This document shows positions 16,226 through 24,352 of a stretch of DNA of 64,000 bases, piece by piece (positions within the stretch are counted from its first letter, which is position 1; each line of letters begins with the position of its first letter). Location of the stretch: contig NZ_CP136864.1 in the NCBI RefSeq assembly GCF_045689235.1, forward strand, positions 1,798,001 through 1,862,000, written 5' to 3'. The notes beneath the pieces were generated by a model. That model saw only the letters and a list, made by a program, of their open reading frames with translations, searched no databases and was not told the DNA's origin. The position numbers and the translations under genes are program-made. Source of the stretch: Congregibacter variabilis (lineage in GTDB: Bacteria; Pseudomonadota; Gammaproteobacteria; Pseudomonadales; Halieaceae).

Positions 16226-17571
16226 GGCGTGAGCTCCGCTGCCGGTGTATCTGACAACCAGAGGTCCGACAACCAGGCGCTTCGCGCATCATTTATCCAG
16301 GCCTGGGAAAAACGGGAGAAGCGCAGCATGTGCTTGGCCACCTCTGAATCCAGTGTTGCAATCGCCTGCTCGCCCCGATCACTGGCCACGGTCACAACGA
16401 TGGCCGCCTCTTCTCCAGATCCACTCCACTCAAAGGCAGGATCCGAGACGTAACGCGGCGGCATATTCTTTTCCAATACTTCGTCAAGCTCGCCACCCAA
16501 CGCCACGCTCTCTATGGTGAGCACCTCTCGCACAGTGGACTCGTCAAATTCGGGAACGTCCACAGCAGTGGCAATCGCCGCCAGAATAGTGCTGTCCCAT
16601 TCCTTTTGATCGAGCGACTTTTGCACGCGCTGGTACTGGTAAGACTCCAAAACACCGTGACGATTTGAGACCAACTGGATTGCCTCGTTGCTCTTCCCCA
16701 TCGCCACAGCCCACAAAGCCTCTGCGGTGTTCACGCCAGGCAGTGGCTGGGCGTGGTAGGGCTGCGTAAGGTCGCCGATGTAATGGAGTCCCCAGCCGGC
16801 AAATCGCCAGCCCCAATAGTCGTGACCCGTCTCAAAAGCAAACCGGGACAATGCCCTGTACAAAGAGACGCGCCACTCGGGATAGGTCCGCAAAAGATCC
16901 GGCTGTGCTTTACGCGTGACCCAGTCCAGATGATAAAAGCCCATATGAAAGGGCGCCTGAGAGCTGTAGTCCAGATTGGGGTTACCAAAGGGCTGCGTAC
17001 CAAATCCATAGTCCGCAGCAAAGTCGGTGTCATTGTCTTCGAACAGACCAATGTCCAGACCAAAATCTGGTTCGTCACTACCACTGGCCAGCACATGAGC
17101 CGGCGCCACAAGCTCCCCAGCGGTCAGCGCAACATAAACGATGGACTCATGGGACACACCACCGTTCAAAAAGCTCAACTCATCAAAGCTCTTCACCAAA
17201 CCAGGAGCGATAGAGGGGTCTTCCACGGTGGTTTGACGGTACAGCGAATACCCCAGGGTAGGATTCACACGGATGGCGCGCAAAAAGGCGTTGCGCAAGT
17301 CCTCGGCACCAGCCTGAAACGCCAGGGCGTCAGGACGGGGCGCATAGTAAGCAAAGCTCTCTCGGGACATGGCTTCGTGGCGACTCAGCATCGCGGCAAG
17401 ACCCGTCGCTTCCGAGCGCACGAACTCCTCGAGGGACTCCACCTGTAAAGAGGGCTCAAGCAAATCTGGCTGAGTTCGAACCAACGGCCACAGCAAACTG
17501 GCATGATCCGACCAGGCCCAGACGCTGCTACTGAATACGAACAAAAACAATGGAGCTAACCAACGGCGCAT
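16222..17571 (-). CDS. Exported zinc-dependent phospholipase C / S1-P1 nuclease-like protein
   Basis: This 449-residue protein has a signal peptide ending VWA, so the mature chain would begin with Trp20 (WSDHASLL). In phospholipase C and P1 nuclease the N-terminal Trp itself binds zinc. Further matches are HYIGDLTQPYH, with His263, Asp267 and His273 at the +4/+10 spacing of P1 His116-Asp120-His126, and NRHGVLES, with His305 and Glu309 as a HxxxE pair. These together make a trinuclear zinc phosphoesterase fold likely. Whether it cuts phospholipid or nucleic acid cannot be told. It is longer than typical members, with extra sequence at residues 40-240. Translation is coupled to DUF2237. Confidence 0.72.
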   Translation of the reverse strand: MRRWLAPLFLFVFSSSVWAWSDHASLLWPLVRTQPDLLEPSLQVESLEEFVRSEATGLAAMLSRHEAMSRESFAYYAPRPDALAFQAGAEDLRNAFLRAIRVNPTLGYSLYRQTTVEDPSIAPGLVKSFDELSFLNGGVSHESIVYVALTAGELVAPAHVLASGSDEPDFGLDIGLFEDNDTDFAADYGFGTQPFGNPNLDYSSQAPFHMGFYHLDWVTRKAQPDLLRTYPEWRVSLYRALSRFAFETGHDYWGWRFAGWGLHYIGDLTQPYHAQPLPGVNTAEALWAVAMGKSNEAIQLVSNRHGVLESYQYQRVQKSLDQKEWDSTILAAIATAVDVPEFDESTVREVLTIESVALGGELDEVLEKNMPPRYVSDPAFEWSGSGEEAAIVVTVASDRGEQAIATLDSEVAKHMLRFSRFSQAWINDARSAWLSDLWLSDTPAAELTP

Positions 17572-17616
17572 GAGGAATTCACTTTCTTCTAAGTTGCGTG
17601 GGGATGAATCATACAG

Positions 17617-18348
17617 TCACTCGCCCCTGGCCGCAGAATTGCTTTGCACACTCGCGGTGTAAAGCGAGACTCGATTAAACTCCCGGGCCTCGTCCATATC
17701 GGGGACCGTGCAGCTGTCTTGCTCGCAGATCTTTTGGTACGGCGGGACGTCAAAGTTGCGAACCCGGGAATCCGCCACAAGAACCGTATCAGCACGGGCA
17801 ATAAAGCGATCAAGCCAGACAAGATTTGCCCGGTCATAGAGAACGTCGGCCACGAGAATAAGATCCACAGGGCCCCGCACCGCCTCAAAGTCATCGCATA
17901 AGGTCACGCTACAGGCATTCAGTGCTGCGTTGTATGCAGTAGCTTTTAGTGCCAGAGGATCAATATCACAGGCAATGACCTCCTTTGCGCCGACCATCGC
18001 TGCAGCAATCGCCACCACCCCCGAGCCACAGCCAAAATCCAATACCCGACGACCGCGCACAAGTTCAGGGTGTTCAAGAATATAAGCAGCTAGAACACGT
18101 CCCGATGCCCAGCAGAGGATCCAATACAAAGGGTTATCCATTACGCGACGCGAAGTGTCCGCGTCCAGATGTCGCTGGGACAGTACATCGCGAATAAGCA
18201 ACAACAACAGTGTGTGCTCAGGCAATACAGACTGAACATCAAGCTGGGCTTCGGGCAGGATCTGCTGGAGCGCGCCCAGAAGCTTGGATGGACTCTTATT
18301 AACAGACTTAAGGTCGGTCAATTTGGACCCGCAGGGACTCGACGGCAA
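17617..18348 (-). CDS. Class I SAM methyltransferase, METTL20/ETFB-lysine type
   Basis: This is a 243-residue cytoplasmic methyltransferase. Motif I is VLDFGCGSGVVAIAAAMVGA, the acidic motif II is ACDIDPLALKATAYNAALN, and the post-motif reads LILVADVLYD, which is characteristic of the METTL20/Nnt1-like branch that methylates protein lysines such as those of electron-transfer flavoprotein beta. An N-terminal helical extension of about 90 residues includes NPLYWILCWASGRVLA, also typical. The start is TTG at 18348 with weak ribosome-site support; TTG at 18318 is an alternative. It diverges from DUF6502 and lies 45 bases before the phospholipase-like gene, perhaps in the same operon. Confidence 0.8.
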   Translation of the reverse strand: MPSSPCGSKLTDLKSVNKSPSKLLGALQQILPEAQLDVQSVLPEHTLLLLLIRDVLSQRHLDADTSRRVMDNPLYWILCWASGRVLAAYILEHPELVRGRRVLDFGCGSGVVAIAAAMVGAKEVIACDIDPLALKATAYNAALNACSVTLCDDFEAVRGPVDLILVADVLYDRANLVWLDRFIARADTVLVADSRVRNFDVPPYQKICEQDSCTVPDMDEAREFNRVSLYTASVQSNSAARGE

Positions 18349-18393
18349 AGTATGGTCCAGGGCTCACTTTCGACCTTCTAAAAAAGATTAGTG

Positions 18394-18422
18394 TTGACAA
18401 TGTCCGTATTTGGGAAAATAAT
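18394..18422 (+). promoter_or_regulatory. Near-consensus sigma-70 promoter placing +1 at a start codon
   Basis: A perfect -35 TTGACA (18394-18399), a 17-base spacer and -10 AATAAT (18417-18422, five of six) form the best promoter I found. The usual seven to eight bases after the -10 put the first transcribed base at or next to A18430, the first base of the DUF6502 ATG. There is no Shine-Dalgarno before that ATG. The transcript is therefore probably leaderless. Confidence 0.75.
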
Positions 18423-18429
18423 CCCAATT

Positions 18430-19257
18430 ATGAACAACGATACTCAAAGCGCACTTAGCAGCGCAATTTTCAGGATTCTCAGACCGCTTGCCCGCGTAAT
18501 GTTACATCACGGCATGGCCTATGGAACTTTTGCCGAGCTTGCACGCAAAGCCTTTGTGGACGAAAGCCTCCAGCAACTGCGAAGTTCGGGAAAACGCAGC
18601 AGCATTTCCAGTGTTGCCGCAATGACCGGGCTGACGCGAAAAGAAGCATCGCGTTTAGCGGAGCTCGATGTCGATACCGGTCTGGATAGCGACCGGCGCT
18701 ACAACCGGGCTGTTCGTGTAATCACGGGGTGGACCACCGATCCCAGGTTTGCAAGTACTGACGGTGAGCCTGAGATTCTCCCGCTACAGGGAGACAAAAG
18801 CTTTGAACTGTTAGTCAAAGAGTACTCGGGTGATGTTCCGGTGGCCGCCATGCTCTCAGCACTGGAGAGCAGTGGCACAGTCATCAGTGACGAACAGGGC
18901 GTACGACTTGTTGAGCGTGCCTACCTTCCGACCCAGACCCCCGCCGCGAGTATCAATATTCTCGGGAACGACGTGGCAGAAATCATCACCAGCATTGACC
19001 ACAACCTCACACATGAGCGCGCAGCGCGCGTATTTCAGCGCAAAGTCTCTAACGGCAGTATTTCGGCCAATGCGCTGGAGGAGTTCAAGCAGCTGTCGAA
19101 CAGAAAGTCCCAGGAACTGCTAGAGGAATATCACGCCTGGCTGACGGCCCATGAGGTGGATATAGACCCCAGTGACGATTCCATTGAACGAGCAAGATAT
19201 GTCTCTATCGGCATCTACTACTACGACGACACCATTTACGAGGACCACAAGCCATGA
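18430..19257 (+). CDS. DUF6502 family protein
   Basis: This 275-residue soluble protein starts MNNDTQSALSSAIFRILRPLARVMLHHG, a pattern of the DUF6502 family. Residues about 45-70 (ISSVAAMTGLTRKEASRLAEL) look like a helix-turn-helix, so a DNA-binding role is possible but unproven. It has no signal peptide. The ATG at 18430 has no ribosome site and sits at the predicted transcription start. An upstream GTG at 18391 lies inside the promoter and is unlikely. Its stop overlaps the start of the DUF5666 lipoprotein gene as ATGA. The DUF6502-DUF5666 pairing is known to me from other gammaproteobacteria, without a defined function. Confidence 0.85.
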   Translation: MNNDTQSALSSAIFRILRPLARVMLHHGMAYGTFAELARKAFVDESLQQLRSSGKRSSISSVAAMTGLTRKEASRLAELDVDTGLDSDRRYNRAVRVITGWTTDPRFASTDGEPEILPLQGDKSFELLVKEYSGDVPVAAMLSALESSGTVISDEQGVRLVERAYLPTQTPAASINILGNDVAEIITSIDHNLTHERAARVFQRKVSNGSISANALEEFKQLSNRKSQELLEEYHAWLTAHEVDIDPSDDSIERARYVSIGIYYYDDTIYEDHKP

Positions 19258-21107
19258 AGCGCTCCTTTGATCCCAGTGCCTCGCGCAGAGCCCTACATCT
19301 TTTTACAGCTGGGAGTCTTCTTTGCCTCAGCGCTTGCGGCGGTGGAGGCGGCGGCGGACTGCTGGCAGGTGTCGTCAGCGCACCGGGCGGTGGCGGTGGT
19401 GGTATTGGCGGCACGGGCCTAACCAGCAGCGGCACCATAACCGGTACCGGCAGCATCTTTGTGAACGGCGTACGTTTTGATGTGGACGATGCAGAGATCT
19501 TCATTAATGGCGCGCCCGCCAGCGAAGATCAGCTGGGACTCGGCATGGTGGTCTCTGTATCGGGCACTGTTGAGGAAGATGGTGTAAACGGCACAGCCCA
19601 GCGGGTCGATTACGACCCCCAGCTTGAGGGTCCCGTCACGACCATTGAGCGCAATGCTGACAACAGCAGTGCGCGTATTACAGTACTAGGACAAAGCGTC
19701 ATTATCGAACGCACCAGCACCGTCTTTGAAGAGAGTAGCTTTGATGGCATCGCCGCGGGCGATGTGGTCGAAATATCCGGCTATCTGGATAGTGACGGTC
19801 GCCTGCGCGCAACGCGAGTCAGCGGCGAAGACACCATTGACGGGAGCGTGAAGCTCAGCGGCATTATCAGCAATCTACTGGGTCAGGCATTTAGCATCGG
19901 CACACAAAGCGTCGATGCTGGTGATGCAGTACTCAGCGATCTGCCCAACACGGGACTTGCCGACGGCATCTTCGTCAAGGTGGAAGGTGAACTCATTGAT
20001 GGCGTGATTCGCGCAAGCGAGATTGAAGGCCGCGGTGCAGCGCTCACGTCCCTGCAGGTCGATGACCAGATTACAGTGGAAGGCACCGTTGCCGACTTCG
20101 ATGGCGTCAGTGGCTTCACGGTAGAGGGGCTACCAATCGATGCAGCTAATGCTTCGCTGAATATCGGAGAACTCGCCTTGGGCAATGGCCTTATTGTGGA
20201 GGTCAGCGGCACCTGGAATGGCGAGCGGGTGATCGCGACTGCAATTAGCGTACGGCGCGGCCGGATCAAGATCGAAGCGCCACTAAGTGGTATCAGCGAC
20301 ACCCAACTGAGCTTCGAGTTTGCCGGGACCATCATCAACGTGGACACCGATGCACGCACGCTCTTTGATGACGACCGCGATGGCATAGAGTATCTCAAGA
20401 TTGCAGATCTGGCGATCGGCGACTACCTGGAAGTAGAAGCGCTCGACAGCACCGGCGGGCTTATAGCGACCCGTGTGGATCGTGATGACGACGATAATGA
20501 GAGCGAGCTACAGGCACCGGTGCAAAGCTTTATTGATGGATTGAGTGTCACCCTGCTGGGGGTTACCTTTGATGTGACCCAAGCGGACTTTGAAAACTCT
20601 GCGGACAACGCCATTAGCAGTGCGCAGTTTTTTGCCAATCTGAACAACGGTGCGCTTGTGAGCGTCAGTGACGGTAACCCCAGCGATGGTTTTGCCGAGG
20701 AGGTGGAGTTTGAGTTTGCCACAGCCCTGGACGGTGATCGGGAGTTCAGTGACGATGATGAGGAGCGGCTCGACACCAATGAACTGCCACAGAACATACT
20801 GAACTACATCAGCGCGAACTTCCCGAACGCAGATATCGCCTTTAGTGAGCGTGATACCGATGACAACGAAATTGAGGTCTATCTGACCAACGGTACTGAG
20901 CTTGTCTTCGATCTGAGCGGAAACTTCCTGGAGTCTGAGCTCGAAGACGGGGAAGATTCAGAAGACCCTGAGGATCCCGAAGATCCGGAGGATCCTGAAG
21001 ATCCGGAAGATCCGGAAGATCCGGAAGATTCGGAAGATTCGGAAGATCCTGAGGACCCCGAAGATCCGGAGGATCCCAATAGTCCTGAGGATCCCTCGGG
21101 TTCCTAA
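19254..21107 (+). CDS. DUF5666-repeat lipoprotein with PepSY-like domain and acidic EDP tail
   Basis: This 617-residue envelope protein has a lipoprotein signal with lipobox LSAC followed by a glycine-rich linker (CGGGGGGG). Most of the chain is repeated DUF5666-type beta modules: a run of GTITGTGSIFVNGVRFD-like starts, then regularly spaced VEGTV, VSGTW and VEVSG motifs. Around residues 510-560 a PepSY-like segment appears (LPQNILNYISANFPNADIAF, then GTELVFDLSGNFLE). The end is a strongly acidic run of Glu-Asp-Pro repeats from residue 567. It is probably anchored in the outer membrane, and the tail could bind cations such as calcium. Translation is coupled to DUF6502. Confidence 0.85.
   Translation: MKRSFDPSASRRALHLFTAGSLLCLSACGGGGGGGLLAGVVSAPGGGGGGIGGTGLTSSGTITGTGSIFVNGVRFDVDDAEIFINGAPASEDQLGLGMVVSVSGTVEEDGVNGTAQRVDYDPQLEGPVTTIERNADNSSARITVLGQSVIIERTSTVFEESSFDGIAAGDVVEISGYLDSDGRLRATRVSGEDTIDGSVKLSGIISNLLGQAFSIGTQSVDAGDAVLSDLPNTGLADGIFVKVEGELIDGVIRASEIEGRGAALTSLQVDDQITVEGTVADFDGVSGFTVEGLPIDAANASLNIGELALGNGLIVEVSGTWNGERVIATAISVRRGRIKIEAPLSGISDTQLSFEFAGTIINVDTDARTLFDDDRDGIEYLKIADLAIGDYLEVEALDSTGGLIATRVDRDDDDNESELQAPVQSFIDGLSVTLLGVTFDVTQADFENSADNAISSAQFFANLNNGALVSVSDGNPSDGFAEEVEFEFATALDGDREFSDDDEERLDTNELPQNILNYISANFPNADIAFSERDTDDNEIEVYLTNGTELVFDLSGNFLESELEDGEDSEDPEDPEDPEDPEDPEDPEDPEDSEDSEDPEDPEDPEDPNSPEDPSGS
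20952..21095 (+). repeat. In-frame 9-base tandem repeat encoding Glu-Asp-Pro
   Basis: Sixteen successive nine-base units, based on GAAGATCCG, encode EDP with a few EDS units and one NSP near the end. Fourteen units are uninterrupted (20952-21077). The units differ mainly at third positions. Copy number could vary by slippage in multiples of nine without breaking the frame. Confidence 0.95.
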
Positions 21108-21215
21108 TCAGCAAACGGTTCTGACGATCACCGTCTACGCCTGAAGTCGGCGCGACATTCGGGCGCTAATTTGGCACTCAAATCGGGCTATCAGGCCAAC
21201 AACGGTCCCGACCTG

Positions 21216-21229
21216 TTGATGTGCATCAA
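21216..21229. promoter_or_regulatory. Perfect FNR/Anr box
   Basis: TTGAT-GTGC-ATCAA is an exact match to the FNR/Anr consensus TTGAT-N4-ATCAA. It lies 80 bases before the solute-binding protein start, in the gap 21108-21308. Its centre is about 59-61 bases upstream of the start predicted from the -10 at 21269-21274, the spacing of a class I FNR-activated promoter. Confidence 0.7.
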
Positions 21230-21268
21230 TCAACGACCAAAAAACCATCGCAAAGCTTTTCCAGCGGC

Positions 21269-21274
21269 TATATT
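21269..21274 (+). promoter_or_regulatory. Candidate -10 of the FNR-type promoter
   Basis: TATATT matches five of six -10 positions. The -35 position 17 bases upstream (CATCGC) is poor, as expected for an activator-dependent promoter. Transcription would begin near 21281, giving a leader of about 28 bases to the ATG at 21309. Confidence 0.45.
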
Positions 21275-21308
21275 GTAGAAACCGGTGCCAACATGGCCAA
21301 ATGGTGAC

Positions 21309-22592
21309 ATGGTTACGAACAACAAACGTCCGGAGCCAGGGCGGCGAAGAATTCTTAAGCAGGCGGGTTCTCTCCTGGCAGCGAGTAGCCTCGGGTTCCC
21401 CGCCATCATCTCGGCGCGCGACGCCAAACCGACGGTGCGCGTACTAGGTACGCATGTAACGCTACAAGAACCCATACGACAGCGCGCGGAGCAGGATCTG
21501 GGTATCAACCTGCAGTTCAGTCCCGGCGGCAGCGCGCAGGTCTTATTCAAAGCTTCCATGGACCCTTCCAGCTTTGACCTTTACGAGCAGTGGTCAAACA
21601 GCATGCGCGTGCTTTGGCAGTCACGCGCGATACAAACGATCGATCCGGGTCGTATTGAATACTGGGACGAAATCAATCCGCTGAGTAAAACCGGGCGATT
21701 GTCACCGAACGATGCGATCGGTGCCGGTGATGCGCCGCACCTGCTCCTGTATGTACAGGCCGACGGTTCTTTGGGCAGTACCCCCACAAGTGAGATAGCG
21801 TACCTGCCTTACGTGCATAACGCAGACTCTTTGGGTTACAACCCCGATCGTATCCCCGAAGGGGAGCCCTACAAAAGCGAGAGTTGGGGCTGGCTTCTGG
21901 ACCCACAACATCGGGGGCGCGTGGCGATTGTTAACGCGCCGAGTATAGGTGTGTTTGATCTAGCTCTCGCGGCACAGGCCCGGGGACTTATGGCCTTTGA
22001 TGATATCGGTAACATGAGTCGTGAGGAGGTCAACCAGCTCTTCGATATTCTCATGCGCTTCAAAGCCGACGGGCATTTTCGTGGATTTTGGAACTCGGTC
22101 CCGCATTCGGCCAAGCTAATGACTCGCGGCGAGGTGGACGTACAAAGTATGTTTTCTCCCGGCGTATCCATGGTCCGCAGCGCCGGAACGCGCTGTCTTT
22201 ACGCTGCTCCAAAAGAAGGCTACCGAGCCTGGCAAGGCGTAATGTGCCTCTCCCGCGAAACCCGAGGCGAGCAAGAGGATGCAGCCTACCAGTATATGAA
22301 CTGGTGGCTGTCAGGCTGGCCGGGTGCGTTTATAAGTCGCCAAGGCTACTACATCAGTAATCCCTCACGCTCTAAAGGCCTGATGCCTGAGCATGAGTGG
22401 AATTACTGGTATGAGGGACACGCCGCCAGTGGTCCGTTGACTGGACCGGACGGCAATGTAACCGTTCAACCCGGTGAGAAGCGTCGCGGCGGCAGTTACA
22501 CCCAGCGCTTCTCGAACATCGCCGTTTGGAACACCGTAATGCCAACTTTTGACCTCACGGTTCAACGCTGGAATGAGTTTGTCATCGCCTGA
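21309..22592 (+). CDS. Tat-exported PotD-like solute-binding protein, probable sensor subunit
   Basis: This 427-residue periplasmic binding protein resembles the polyamine-type (PotD/PotF) class of ABC substrate-binding proteins. A twin-arginine signal is clear: RRRILK followed by a hydrophobic stretch ending near SARDA. Later segments such as FDLYEQWSN, YLPYVHNADSLGYNPD and SWGWLLDPQHRGRVAIVN are typical of the fold. I used the ATG at 21309 because the predicted transcript starts near 21281; an ATG at 21285 is the alternative. No ABC permease or ATPase gene is adjacent. Instead the 3' end overlaps a membrane diguanylate cyclase gene by 20 bases. This points to a sensing role, as NspS has for MbaA in Vibrio cholerae. 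The ligand is unknown. Confidence 0.82.
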   Translation: MVTNNKRPEPGRRRILKQAGSLLAASSLGFPAIISARDAKPTVRVLGTHVTLQEPIRQRAEQDLGINLQFSPGGSAQVLFKASMDPSSFDLYEQWSNSMRVLWQSRAIQTIDPGRIEYWDEINPLSKTGRLSPNDAIGAGDAPHLLLYVQADGSLGSTPTSEIAYLPYVHNADSLGYNPDRIPEGEPYKSESWGWLLDPQHRGRVAIVNAPSIGVFDLALAAQARGLMAFDDIGNMSREEVNQLFDILMRFKADGHFRGFWNSVPHSAKLMTRGEVDVQSMFSPGVSMVRSAGTRCLYAAPKEGYRAWQGVMCLSRETRGEQEDAAYQYMNWWLSGWPGAFISRQGYYISNPSRSKGLMPEHEWNYWYEGHAASGPLTGPDGNVTVQPGEKRRGGSYTQRFSNIAVWNTVMPTFDLTVQRWNEFVIA

Positions 22593-24306
22593 ATTAAGCC
22601 TCAAGCAGCGCGGCGTTCTCAGTCATTTGCCGCTACGGGTCCGGCTTGCCGCCGCATTTGTCACTAGTCTGGTCGCTGTGTTGACCCTGGTGTCCATGAC
22701 CTATGTCGCCGTCAACTTTAGCTCCAAACAAAGTAATGAACTGCAGATCGCAGGTGCAAAATTAGACTTTGTTAACGATCTGACTCTTGCTTCGACGGCG
22801 CTGCAGCTGGCCGCAACGCGATATGTATACCTGGGCCACGATTCAGCGCGTGAGTATGTCACTAACAATATCGACCTATGGCTTAACGAGATTGCTGCCT
22901 GCCGGGAGCGTAGCTGCTTAAATCAGGAACGAATAGATGATGTCGATACCCACTTAAACGCATTTTTGGATGCGTTCAATCTTGTGGCAACATCACGCAG
23001 TGACATCGCAAACGCTCTGATTAGCGACTTCGCAAACTTGAGAGTATCTGCACCTACTACCAACAACACAGTGGACTACCCAGGCGCAGGGCAGATCAAT
23101 AGCATCAACGACCACATTTCGACTATTGAAGCGACACTCCTCGCCTACTTTGTCACCTCGGACTCTCAAAGAATTTCTGATGCCGAGGCACATCTCGATG
23201 AACTCAAGGGCCATCTCGCGAGCACCTTCGGCGCCCTGGAGGAAACTCAAAATACAGCTGTCGGCAGCTTCAGTATTGATCGCTTGGAGAACTCTCTCTA
23301 TGCAAATATTCAGCGCATCCGGAGCTATGCCTACCTTGTTAACGTTGTACTGCCCTCGGAAGCGCGAGAAATGGAGTACCTTGCCAGCAATGTTGCTGCA
23401 GAGGTGCACGAAGAAATTGCTGCCCTACAAACCTCTATGCAAAGCAACCGCCAAAACTTTTATGTCTGGGTTTTTTCACTGACCGCGTTCGTTCTGTTGC
23501 TGAGTATCCCGATGTTCTTCTGGCTGTTGAACTCGGTCACTTCACCGCTTAAGAATCTGTCCGCTGTGTTTCACAGACTCACGCAGGGCTCTGAAGAGAA
23601 AATCATTGGCGCGGAGCTTACAAAAGACGAGATTGGTGATCTGTTCAAAGCAGCTGAAGCATTCCGCCGCGAAAATGTGCGTGAACGAGAACTGTTAGCC
23701 GATTATCGAGAACTAAGTCGAAACCTCGAATCTCAGGTCACAGAGCGCACTCGAGAACTGGAAGCCAAAAACGCGGAACTCGACCACATCGCCTCGGTGG
23801 ATAAACTCACCGATACCTATAATCGTCGGGCACTGGATGCGGCGCTTTCTGCAGAGCTGGAACGCGCAAACCGATACCAGCGACCGCTATCGGTGTTGCT
23901 CATGGATATCGACTTTTTTAAGCACGTGAATGATCAATACGGCCATCTCACCGGCGACAAAGTACTGGTTACTTTGTGTCAGAAGATCAAAGAAAATCTG
24001 CGCGCATCCGATATATTAGGCCGCTGGGGTGGAGAGGAATTCCTCGTGATCTGCCCGGAGACAGACCTTGAACAGGCGAGAAACGCGGCAGAAAAAGTTC
24101 GCCGAGCCATCGAGAAAACAGATTTTGAGCTCTCCAAAAACATCACCATTAGCGTTGGAATATCGGTGCTCATGGAAAATGCCACGGTGGAATCGCTCGT
24201 GGCAGAGGCTGACAAAGCGCTCTACCTCGCGAAAAGCCAGGGACGCAATCGCGTATGCATTGCTCCAATGATGCTGGCACCCCTCCACGCCGCCCCTCCC
24301 CAGTGA
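22573..24306 (+). CDS. Membrane diguanylate cyclase with large periplasmic sensor domain
   Basis: This 577-residue protein has a first membrane helix near residues 24-46, a mostly helical periplasmic domain of roughly 255 residues, a second helix (FYVWVFSLTAFVLLLSIPMF), a HAMP-like region, a coiled coil (LESQVTERTRELEAKNAEL) and a GGDEF domain. The active loop is GGEEF at 486-490. RASD, five residues before it, is an intact inhibitory I-site. There is no EAL domain, so it should only make c-di-GMP. The ATG at 22573 lies inside the solute-binding protein gene, implying coupled translation. The inferred model is that the binding protein docks on the periplasmic domain and tunes cyclase activity. 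Confidence 0.9.
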   Translation: MSLSSPELSLKQRGVLSHLPLRVRLAAAFVTSLVAVLTLVSMTYVAVNFSSKQSNELQIAGAKLDFVNDLTLASTALQLAATRYVYLGHDSAREYVTNNIDLWLNEIAACRERSCLNQERIDDVDTHLNAFLDAFNLVATSRSDIANALISDFANLRVSAPTTNNTVDYPGAGQINSINDHISTIEATLLAYFVTSDSQRISDAEAHLDELKGHLASTFGALEETQNTAVGSFSIDRLENSLYANIQRIRSYAYLVNVVLPSEAREMEYLASNVAAEVHEEIAALQTSMQSNRQNFYVWVFSLTAFVLLLSIPMFFWLLNSVTSPLKNLSAVFHRLTQGSEEKIIGAELTKDEIGDLFKAAEAFRRENVRERELLADYRELSRNLESQVTERTRELEAKNAELDHIASVDKLTDTYNRRALDAALSAELERANRYQRPLSVLLMDIDFFKHVNDQYGHLTGDKVLVTLCQKIKENLRASDILGRWGGEEFLVICPETDLEQARNAAEKVRRAIEKTDFELSKNITISVGISVLMENATVESLVAEADKALYLAKSQGRNRVCIAPMMLAPLHAAPPQ

Positions 24307-24352
24307 AGCGCAACAGGCTGCGCTGTGTTTCAGCGCGGTCAAGCCAAAGCCG

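Noticed and set aside
18391..18429. GTG at 18391 as the DUF6502 start
   Set aside because: It lies within the -35/-10 promoter, so it would not be transcribed; the ATG at 18430 fits better.
20952..21095. Repeat block considered as CRISPR or intergenic satellite
   Set aside because: Units are nine bases, contiguous and in frame, without spacers; they encode the EDP tail.
21171..21190. TGGCAC as a sigma-54 -24 element
   Set aside because: The required GC at the -12 position is missing at the right spacing.
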